Part shown: piece after piece, positions 23,466-33,467 of the stretch | Numbering within the stretch: position 1 is the stretch's first letter | How the letters are laid out: each line of letters begins with the position of its first letter | NCBI GenBank assembly: GCA_015698045.1 | Contig: BLAL01000160.1 | Span: forward strand, 372,001 to 436,000 | Length of the DNA stretch: 64,000 nucleotides | Reading direction: 5' to 3' | Origin: Rhizophagus clarus | Lineage: Eukaryota; Glomeromycota; Glomeromycetes; Glomerales; Glomeraceae | Notes under the pieces: model-generated | The model's database searches: none | Seen by the model: only the letters and a program-made list of their open reading frames with translations | What the model was told of the DNA's origin: nothing | Position numbers and translations under genes: made by a program

Positions 23466-25660
23466 ATATTACAGTGACTAAAAATTTACTTATGTTATCG
23501 TTCAAGAAGGTATCTACCCGTCAGTCACACAATTAAGATATACTGAAGCACCTAATTATTTTTGTGTGTCTGATTACTATATTATTAAAATTATTTGGGA
23601 TCAGTCTAGTAACAGTCAAACTATTCAAAGCTCTATATATTATATAGAAGGAGAGCCGCATTATTTAATTTGTTTCAGAGATAATTTACAATATCAAGTT
23701 GTATTAGTTCAATCACCGTTTGATGCTTCAGTTGAACTACATAAAGTAAGTTATTATATATTCGTTATCTTAAAACGAAATCATAAATGAAGATACTTTA
23801 ACATACATATCGTTTTTGTCAGATTATAACTCCAAATAAAAAAACTGCTGTTTCTGGGATTCATCTCTTTGGGCTTCAATTGAAATGTATTGATAGAAAT
23901 CGCAAAGGTAGACCATGTGAATTGAAACCCAATGAAGAATCAAGTAAAACTACACAAATTAAGCGTGCCAAAGGTCTTGCAAAAAAAGAACAAATACATT
24001 TTGAGGATTCAATTAAGGACTTTTACAATCCCAAAGATCGTGTAGTTTTAAAGGTTTTGAATTTTACCGTTGAAAATAAAGAATATCATATATTATTTGG
24101 AAAAGATGATGATGTTAAAAAAAACAAAAATTACATTAAATGATATATGTACAAGATGTAGAAAATATACCTCGTGATGCATATTATTATTTCGCAGCTA
24201 TAGAATCAATATTACCACAAGAATATACTATTTCTTAAACACAACAATAAATTAATACACGCATGGAGAAATTAATACCCATTAATTTTATTGACTTAAA
24301 TTCTGCAATCATACAAGAAGATCCGTCAAAAGAACCTGATATAATAGATCCAACAATTATTGAACAAGTTGTTAATGCAACTAGAAAGGAAGCTTATCAA
24401 AGTATTAAAAAAATTCTTGAATATATTGTATCATCATATGTTAATGAAGGAAAATTAGATCCTGAAATACCAGTTATTCATCTTTGAATATCTGGTGATG
24501 GGAGAAATGTTGGGCGGAAGGTGAAGCATGTTATGATTACTGTGACACTATTAGATAATTCAATGAATCTTTTTAAGTTTGATTATCACTATACAATCGT
24601 TTTATTCCCAAGGACTGAGAATTATTCAACTTTAAAAGTGGCAACAACTGCTTTTATTCAAGAATTACAAGAATTGAGTAATACAGAAATGGTTATCAAC
24701 GATATTTTTTGGAGGTTTGAGCTTTTTTTTAGCTCTGACTGGAAATTTCTTTCTATCTGTTTGGATTTTAATGCTGCAAATTCCAACCATTTTTGTCCGT
24801 GGTGTGAAATAACTAAAAACTAACGTAGAAATGGAAAAAGTAACTGGGTGATTAGTAAATCAATGAGTATTTTAAGTGAAAATCTAACAGCATATCCAGG
24901 TCATAAATTACCTCCACTTTTTAACATAATCTCACTTAAAAATCATATTCCAGACAAGCTTCATATCATGTTATGTATTACTGATCGCTTATGGGAATTG
25001 GTTTTACAAGAAATTAAAATGAAGGATTATTTAATGATATAACTCAAAACATTATAATCAAGGAGATGGAAAATCTAAAAATACGGTTTGAATTTTGGAA
25101 AATTCATGGTACTGATAATTGGAATTATACCTCTTTAATGGGTGATGATAAGTTTTGTGTTCTTCGAAATTTCAATTTAACAAAACTTTTTGATCCAGAA
25201 TGTGCTGCATTAATTAAAAGTTTATGGGATGGATTTGCTGAGTTATATGATCTATTAGGAGAAAAAAAAACAGATTCACAATATTTTCATTTAAAAGCAA
25301 AAGCATGATACGAATTATTTTTAAAAAAAACTGTAGTAGATCCTAAAACTAATACTATCTTAGAACAAGGACTTTACCATTTTTCAGATGTAACCCCTTA
25401 CATTCATGTTTTAGTATCACATATTTGGGAATTTATGCTTATCCATAAAAGGTGGAGATTAAATTTCTTTTTGTGCAGCGCTATTGAAAAAAAAAATCAC
25501 GATCATATTTGTTATTTTTTTAAGAAAACTCTCAAGAATGGTGGGAAATTTCAAAATAAAACATCAGCTATTTGTGAAATTTTGGAACATGAAAATTGAT
25601 ATTTTTTTTATACTCAAAATAACATCTCTCTTTCATACCCAAAACCTCAACATATTCATT
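23466..25660 (+). pseudogene. Broken RNase-H-like transposase candidate
   Basis: A chain of plus-strand segments reads as one protein with stops, frameshifts and one clear intron (about 23746-23821, GTAAGT...CAG). Landmarks in order: EGIYPSVTQLRYTEAPNYF; HLFGLQLKCIDRNRKGRPC; a stop then SGDGRNVGRKVKHVMITVT; SSDWKFLSICLDFNAANS; a zinc-binding-like FCPWC; PDKLHIMLCITDRLWELVL; YTSLMGDDKFCVLRNFNL; VTPYIHVLVSHIWEFM; CSAIEKKNHDHICYFFKKTL. The Asp of SGDGR, the Asp of SSDWKF and the Glu of AIEKKNH are plausible DDE catalytic residues, with a Cys pair between the last two. I do not recognise the family by name. Stops include TGA where Trp is expected (KAK-stop-YELF, about 25306). Confidence 0.5.
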
Positions 25661-25689
25661 TTTTATAATTTTTTCTAATAGAATATTTT

Positions 25690-26400
25690 TGATTAACATT
25701 TTATTACATTTCTATTACAATAAAACTTTAAATTTGTTTTACCCAAAAATGTATATATATAAATCCTGCTTCACAATAATTCTCTTTTGCATCTTTTTTA
25801 CCTTTAATTTTCCATTCAATTACAACTTCTCTAGGATTATACTTGGATTTGCGCCTTTTGGTAGTAATACTTTCAGTAGCACGATGAGTTGCAATAGTAA
25901 GTGGATTGTTTTTTAAATGTTGAGGCGGATCATTAAATAAAACAACATAGGTTTGTTGTTCTTTATCATAAAATTTTTGACCTCCATAAGTGATTGTTTA
26001 AAATTTCACCTAATATTTGATATCCAATAGATCTTCAGAAAATGCATTTATAAACATTTCTATTATTATGATAATAAATATGACCTTTGAAAACATCAAA
26101 AAACTGATGTTCAGTACAAGTAAGAGATACTAACTGGCAACCCCCTCTTTTAAATCCATTTGGTAGCTTACGATGAATTAAGTAAACAAGAATATTTTTA
26201 AATTTTTTATTATTTAACTCTGATAAATTATTTAAATTATTATGTGGAATATTATATTTTTTTACAATTACTAAATGCTGTATAAGTCCTTTTTGTTTCT
26301 TAAATTATTTTTGACAAGTAGAACAAAAAAATTCTATTATAGAAATAGTAACTTGTGTTTTAAGTGAAATATCATTGCTTGATATATTAAAACCAAATCT
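25690..26400 (-). pseudogene. Broken C2H2 zinc-finger protein, convergent with the transposase remnant
   Basis: From 26400 leftward the minus strand reads FGFNISSNDISLKTQVTISI, then FCSTCQK-stop-FKKQKGLIQH (a C2H2-like finger pattern), then VYLIHRKLPNGFKRGGCQLV and TCTEHQFFDVFKGHIYYHNN. After frame breaks near 26030 it continues with YVVLFNDPPQHLKNNPLTIA and KYNPREVVIEWKIKGKKDAK. No intact frame. Its tail faces the transposase remnant, so the two may be the convergent genes of one mobile element. Confidence 0.4.
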
Positions 26401-27478
26401 GAAAAAAATAAAAAATACTTTCAATACAGTTTAAATAAATAAACATAATAAATATAATAAATATAAAAAATATTTATTACATTATAATTAATAACAATTA
26501 ATAATTAAAATTTCAACTCACAAGTTGCTGATTGTCTTCTTTTACTTCTCAGACTCATCAGTTTCTAAGTGTGCTTATCAGTTTGACATGTATTTTTAAT
26601 AGTGTTTTATTTTTTTTTAGGGTGTGTTTACTGAATTGATCACGAAAAGTTTTTTTTTTACTAATTAAAATTGTGTAATGTTGATCAAAATCATAATATA
26701 AAATTTGGCCCAATTTTAAAAATTAGCCGATATGTTTATATTAAATAAAGACTAATAAGTATAAACATCTTCTAATGGAATATCAAATAGCAAACATATA
26801 TTTTTATGTGTAAGTTATTGAATTTTTTTTATTAATTGTGTAATATAATTTTACATTAACATTGACATAACTGATATTGTTAAATTTGTTTTTAATGTAG
26901 ATAAATTCTTTGATAATCAGTATATTTTTGTAAATGATAATGGAAAACAGAAAGACATTTCAGAAGTAGAATACATAATAAATATGATCACTCCAATAAT
27001 AAATGATATTTTTAATGATGTTATGGATTATTTGAAGTTTTGCTAGTAAGGTCATATTATTTTTTATATTTGTATAAGATTATATATTTATATGGCATAT
27101 AAGAGAGAAACTGTATTTAAAACAACTGCTGAATATAAATGTAAGATTAACCTGAAAATTATCCATAAGTTCAAAGGTATTGAATTAAGTCATTTTGAAT
27201 ATGCCAAGATGTCTACTCCTATTAAAGCAGTCTGCAATCAATCAAAATATTTGTAAATATAAAATGTGTTTTTAATAAATTATGCAAGGAGGATTTCTCA
27301 GAAAACTCATACTAACTAACCATTTGATAATGTATTCAGTTACATTCTAATCTCCTGAATACTAGATATCCTAAATATGAGTAAATATGATTTTAGCTTC
27401 CTGATGGATACTGGCTGAAAAGTTTGCTAAAGGATGTAATTGGTATACAAAATTACAAGTTGTTATGCATATTGAAGA
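26401..27478 (+). pseudogene. Repeat-derived coding scraps, unidentified
   Basis: Two plus-strand stretches look formerly coding: DKFFDNQYIFVNDNGKQKDI (about 26900-27046) and ETVFKTTAEYKCKINLKIIH (about 27100-27255). They are separated by intron-like AT-rich DNA with AG acceptors. No family recognised. The left part (26401-26880) shows nothing. Confidence 0.25.
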
Positions 27479-27816
27479 ATTATCACTAAAGTTGCCTGCC
27501 AAAACTAAGGAGTTTCAACATGTCAAAATTGTCAAAACTATTTTGACATTTTGATATTGACTTTCTGATTTATCAAAATACTGAAATAGTTTTGACATGC
27601 CAAAATTATTTTAACATTTCAATATAGTATATCATATGATATACTTATAGTTTCAGCATTCATTAATCTGCAGTTTGCAAATTTCTGATCAGTTTTAATA
27701 TTAATCATATGAGCTAATTTACTGATCGTAGATAATCTTTTTTTTTGAAAAAAAAATGGTTACATTTTTTTTTAAACTGGATAAAAAAAAAATTTTATTT
27801 TTATTTTTTTTTTTTT

Positions 27817-28620
27817 AGGTTGCCAAACTTTTTGGACAAACCTGAATTTGGAATATACACAAGTAAGTTAGTGGGAAATGGAAGGGAATTTTTTTTTTAA
27901 TATATTGAAAAAACATATTAACATTTCTTCTACATATTTCTTTTTTTTTTCTTTAGATTGCTAGACTTATTGAACAAACCTGGACTTGAAATGTGCGCAA
28001 TAAGTAAGTTAATAGGAAGTGGGAGAGGATTTTTTTTTAATATATTGAAGAAACATACTAATGTTTCTTTTATTTATTTTTTTTTTCTTTAGGTTGCCAA
28101 ACTTTTTGAATGAACCCAGACTTGAAATATACGTAAGTTAGTGGGGAGTAGGAAGAGATTTTTTTTTTAATATATTAAAGAAACATACTAACATTTCTTC
28201 TATTTATTTTTTTTCTTTAGGTTGCTAAATTTCTTGAATGAATCTGGATTTGAAATGTACACAAGTTAGTGAGGAGAGATTTTTTTTAATATATTGAAGA
28301 AACAAACATACTAATATTTCTTTTATTTCTTTTTTTTTAGGTTGCCAGACTTCTTAAACAAACTCAGACTTGAAATGTATATAAATTAGTGGAAAGTAGA
28401 AGGAAATTTTTTTTTTAATATATTGAAGAAACATACTAACATTTTTTTTATTTCTTTTTTTTTCTTTAGATTACTAAACTACTTGAATGAATCCAGACTT
28501 GAAATGTATGTAAGTAAATTTAGCAGAAAGTAGGAGAAATTTTTTTAATATATTAAAAAAATATACTAACTAAACATTTCTTTTTTATTTTTTTAGGTTG
28601 TCAGACTTTTAGATAAACCC
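27817..28620 (+). repeat. Minisatellite with splice-site-like units (about 7 copies)
   Basis: Each unit runs: T-rich tract ending CTTTAG, about 45 bp starting GTTGCCAAACTTTTTGAACA, a GTAAGT-like sequence, TTAGTGGGAAGTAGGA, a T-run, AATATATTGAAGAAACATAC, then the next T-rich tract. The acceptor-like AG is kept in every unit; the donor-like GTAAGT is kept in some and lost in others. Short inverted repeats (GAAGAAA / TTTCTTC) lie in the spacer. Confidence 0.75.
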
Positions 28621-29070
28621 AGTCAATAAAATTTTTTTATTACAAGCAATAATATAAAAACTTTTTTAAATATAATAATTTATTATTTAATCTAGAAGTC
28701 AATTTCAATTATAACAATAAAATAAAGTATTGCAATAAATTTTAGTTTTTTACATGTTTAATTTTAAATTTTTTTTTTACTAAATTTTTAATATGTATGC
28801 TATATGGCTAAGATATTACAAATTACAATTAATCCATTAAACTTGTATCAAACTTGTATCAAACTTTATCAATATCTATATAAACTTTATTAATTAGGAT
28901 CGTTCAATTTTAAATTAATTGTGACTAAAATCTTAATATTTTATATATTATAAAAATAATATTTTAATTTTAGCAATTTTGACATGCCAAAACTATTTTG
29001 GTAATTTCGTACAGTTTTGGCAATTTTGATATATCAAAACTATTCTGTCATTTCAGCATTTTGACATATA

Positions 29071-29223
29071 GGGTCTTTGCAATAGAAAGGTATGAAACTC
29101 AAAAAATTTTTTAAATTTACTTTATATGCTAATTATGTTTTTTATACTAAAATAAGTGTAAATTTAATATTAATTAAATTTTTATTTTTTTTTGAATTTC
29201 ATACCTTTCTATTGCAAAGATTC
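29071..29223. mobile_element. 153-bp MITE inside the FB2 right arm
   Basis: Inverted ends GGGTCTTTGCAATAGAAAGG (29071) and CCTTTCTATTGCAAAGATTC (ending 29223), with TATA on both sides, consistent with a TA-target (Tc1/mariner-type) MITE. Removing it restores the CATTTTGACAT/TTTAGTTTTGACA arm of FB2. Confidence 0.7.
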
Positions 29224-29289
29224 TATATTTTTAGTTTTGACATTTCAACATTAGCCTATTGAGTTTTGGCAAGCAACTTTAATTATCAC

Positions 29290-31990
29290 ATATAAATCAT
29301 TTGGTAATATTAAATTCTATCTTTATTGGTTACTGTTCAGAATTAGATTGTTTAAAGAAGATTTTAATTATAGGATATAAGCATACTAATATTTTTCATA
29401 AGAATATGCTCAAAATTCTTAATATCAGATTATCACATAAATATACCATATAGATTAGAACAGAGAATAAAATAATTGCAAATATATTACTTTACTTTTA
29501 TAATATCATCTAAACTGTTCACCTCTCTAATAAGCTATTTTAGTATATCAATACTGTATGCTTTTTTAGATTCGCCAAATTTTGAAATTACTATTTAATT
29601 ATTTATTATTAATTAGATACTTTAGTACAGGCTCTGTTTAAGGATACTTATTTATAGACTATATTTAATCATGATTTTTTTTGATATATTTCATTAGATT
29701 TTTATAAGCAGGTTTATAATATGAGCATTTAATATAAGAACTGGTATAAGGAATATATATAGAAGTTTATACTAAGTAATAAGGTATTTTTTATATATTA
29801 TATTAGGCTTGAAAGTATGTTTGGATTTATTTTTAAAGGTAAACAGATTGGAATGAAAAGAATAAATCAGATAAAATAAAAATTATTCTGAAAATATTTG
29901 ATCTGATTATTTTTTTCTAACTTCTGTTTTATTTGTTCTATTTGTTTTATATTTCTATTTTTTTTTTATTCTTTGTTCTATTTTGTTCTTAGTATGTTAG
30001 TATAAAACAAATGTATAGAATAGATCAGAATAAATAGGTGGAAGATAGTAGTATTGAAATAGTATTTTATTCCCCTCAAAGGGAAAGTAGGATGTATATG
30101 GCTTTAGTTTTAAAAGCTCAGCTTGAGCCTGATAACTTATAATTATAGTTTTAAAATTCACAAAATTATTCAATTTTGAATATTTTTTTTTTGTTTAAAA
30201 GTAAATAATTTTATTGGAAATAAGTTTTTAAAAAATTTTAATATTAATCACACTTTTTAAAAATTTATTTTAAATATATATAAAATATTTGGTAAAAATA
30301 TAGCTATTTGATTCATATATAAATTATTAATTAATTAATTTTTCTAATAATTTGATAAAATTTATTTTATTAAAATATAATCATAAAAATAATAAAATTA
30401 TTTTCACTAAACTATAATTACAAAAAAAATTATTTTTTTAGATTTGATTTTTAGATTTAATTGATTAATTTTATAAATATGATTCAATTTTTAATTAATT
30501 CAATTTAATAAAATCAATTTTAATTCTATTATATAGTAATACTAATAATTTAATTTTATTATCAATTCAATAATAATTGCAAAATAATTAATAAAATAAA
30601 GTTTTAAAATTAATATTTTTTAATATATATATATATCTCAAATAATGGTAAAATCTATATTATTATATTATATGAAAACCTGCATAGCAAAATAAAAGAT
30701 TAAGCTTCAAAATTTTTTTTAAAATTTTATTATATTTGTAATTTTTAGTAAAATTGGTATATAATTATCATAAAAATTTTTTTTTTTTTTGAAGGTTAAC
30801 CCTTTATTTTGCTATACAGATTCTTATATATATTATATATGATTATAAAAAAATTAAGATTATGATAATAATGTACCAAAATCTAAAGAATTTTTAAGAA
30901 GAAAACAGTTTATTATTTTACCAGTTTTTATATTAATATTATAAAATATTATAATGGTATTTTTGATCAATATAAATTTAAAGTAAAGTTTAAAAAAAAA
31001 AATAAATATTCAGTTCTTTATTTTAAAGTATTTTATTTTATATGACACATATTAAGAGAATGGATTTTATTGTGGCTTTAAATTTACTATTTCTTTTATT
31101 ATTTAAAAATATTAGTAAGCTATTAATTATATTGACATCATATTATCCATCACTTGTTTTTATTTAACTTAAGGTTTTATTTTAAATAATCCCAAAAAAA
31201 TAAATATAATCTAGAACATTTAAGCAATTTGATGTTATTAGATGATCTTGAATTCTATTAAAAATCAACTGTGATTTATGGAGTTTTTCTATTAAATAGT
31301 CATTGTTAAAAACATCTTTGGGTCACAAACTCATATTGGAAACGTATTTCATATATTGATCACAATTCCAATATTAAAAACCAAATTTTTTATGATTTAA
31401 ACCCTACTCTTATAGGAAATGCTTACTATAAAGATATCAGCATCCATTATTTCTTCACAGTCTTTCATTGGCTTAAAAAACACCTGGTGAAAAAAATCTT
31501 ATCATTCTTGCTGATTTTTATTAAAGGGATAAGTTAGTACTATGACCTTATTCTCTTTGAGAAAAGCATAGGTAAATATCCATATTATTGGCTAACTGAT
31601 TATCACGTAATTTAATTTATTATATATGAAGGATACTGCTAATAGTGAAAAGCTTTTGCAGAAAATTAAGTTCAAGTACTTCCTATACAATGATCAGGTC
31701 GTATATATTTTAAATTACTACCAAGGTATAGTTTGTTAAGTAGTATGGAAAAACTAAGTATGATTTGTATCATCCAAAATTAATAATATTATGCTTAAAA
31801 TATGTCAAAAAAATTGCATCATAAAAGCTTTTCTTCATATGGTTGATAGTAGAGTGGAAGCAATAGATATAATTACTTGAAGTATTTGTAATTATTACAA
31901 TCACTTGCATTGTCAGAACTGCTGATTCTGTATTAAGTAACCTATATTGTTGGTTAATTTTTATCATGTCTTATTTAATACAAAATATTT
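29290..31990. other. Very AT-rich repeat remnants, one MITE-like inverted repeat
   Basis: No intact gene. A MITE-like inverted repeat lies at about 30671-30828: CTGCATAGCAAAATAAAAGA at 30680 mirrored by CCTTTATTTTGCTATACAG ending 30819. Positions 31300-31620 read as broken plus-strand coding (LVKKILSFLLIFIKGIS and nearby), unidentified. Confidence 0.4.
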
Positions 31991-32003
31991 GTGATGCTTC
32001 CCT

Positions 32004-32800
32004 TCACTTATTACGGTTTGCGAAAAATATGCTTTGAATTAATTTTTCAAATTCTTCCAATTTTTCAGGATTTTCACGAAATACTTTCATTCTGTCAGGA
32101 AAAGGTACATTTAACCCTCTTTGAGTGGCTGGTCTCTCATCAATACGTGCGACCCAAGCTGTTAAATTTGTAAATTCATCAATACTTTCTATTCCAGAAA
32201 AAAAATGTGATCTGACCCAAGGATAGCACATAGCATCCGCCATGGTAAATCTGTCTGTTACCAAATATTCTTTTCCTTCCAAAGCTTTGTTCAATATGGA
32301 ATAATATCCTTTAACTAGATCGGTGACTGCTTTGATGACATGTGGAATTTTTTCTGGCGTGTACCTAACAAAGTAGTTAGCTTGTCCATGCGCAGGTGCA
32401 AGATTTGACGCTTCGAACATAACCTATTATTTATAAAATATTGATTTTTTAGTTCCCCAATTTTTTGTGATGTAAACAATTTAATATTTACCCATTGAAT
32501 AACTTGACTTTTTAATTTAAAATCCTTTGGTAATAATTTTTCTTCAGGATCATAATTTTCACAAAGATAAATCGCGATTGCTGCACTTTCAAATACATGA
32601 AAATCCTCTTTACTATGATCAGTAATAGCAGGAATTTTACCACATGGATTGATTTTTAAAAACCAAGGTTCCTTATGTTCCTTTTTTTCCAAAGAAACGT
32701 GTTTCACATTATAAGGAATTCCTAATTCTTCAAGAATGATGCTACCTTTTACTCCATTTTGAGTTCCATCAGTGTAAAGAGTAATATCATGAGAATTCAT
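32004..32800 (-). CDS. Glutathione S-transferase (Ure2/GstB-like)
   Basis: Two exons (32800-32492 and 32423-32004) give 242 residues, a normal cytosolic GST length. The N-terminal thioredoxin-like domain starts MNSHDITLYTDGTQNGVKGS; TDGTQNGVK is where Ure2/nu-class enzymes have TPNGxKV. It also has NPCGKIPAI (cis-Pro loop) and FESAAIAIYL (glutathione gamma-Glu binding, ESxA). The C-terminal helical domain has LVTDRFTMADAMCYPWV (the N-capping S/T-x-x-D motif) and ends FFANRNK. An upstream in-frame extension lacks GST features, so the start at 32800 is preferred. Likely conjugates or reduces substrates with glutathione in the cytosol. It lies next to the deiodinase-like fusion gene on the same strand, so a shared redox role is possible but unproven. 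Confidence 0.92.
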
Positions 32801-32935
32801 TTTTATTTTTTTTTTTTTGGAAGATAAATTTTTTTTTTTAACCTTTTTATAACAGATAATCTTTACATGATTACGTAACGACAATGGATTTGCTTTTATG
32901 AGGGTATTGTATAACGTAAACAATTTTTGTTTCAC

Positions 32936-33467
32936 ATTTCGTTTAATGTATATTTGTCAATTGCTCAAATCTACTTTTTCATGACGTATTTGTACATTTA
33001 TTTCTATATTTTTTTTTTATACGATTTAAAAATACAATTATTATAAAGGGTATTTTATATATATTGTAAAAATTTTCTTTTTTCGTTCAAATATAAAAGC
33101 GAGCAATAAAAACTTGAAATCAAGATTATAAATACGGTATATTATACACTGTACGCAATAATAATTTATTGATGAGTCACAAATTAAAAGGTTAAATGCA
33201 TAATACCGGAGAATTTTCAGAGTAATTCTCAAATAGAATGCAAATTTTGTATTGTATTTATATTTACTCGATTATAAACTCTAATAACACAATACATATA
33301 GCCGTGAAAGATAAAAAAAAGAAAATAAATAAAAGTCGTCAAATTTTAAGCAAATAATTTGTATTTATTTGATTACAAACTATTCCATCAAAAAAATGAA
33401 GTAAATTACATTTAAATCAATCAGTTAATATAATAATATAATTTTCTTTTTTTTTTGCGATGGAGAG
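32936..33467. other. Intergenic, no gene seen
   Basis: AT-rich spacer between two same-strand genes. A small minus-strand open frame shows no domain. Confidence 0.4.

Larger units (their letters stand above)
27487..29281. mobile_element. Foldback-like TIR element FB2, perfect 8-bp TSD
   Basis: Starts TAAAGTTGCCTGCCAAAACT at 27487 and ends TTTTGGCAAGCAACTTTA at 29281, flanked by perfect ATTATCAC duplications (27479-27486 and 29282-29289). The terminal regions share with FB1 the run of TGTCAAAA-CTA-TTTTGACA palindromes, so both belong to one family. The interior is unrelated to FB1: a minisatellite of about 110-140 bp per unit (27817-28620). The right terminal repeat is split by a 153-bp MITE. 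No transposase is encoded. Confidence 0.82.
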
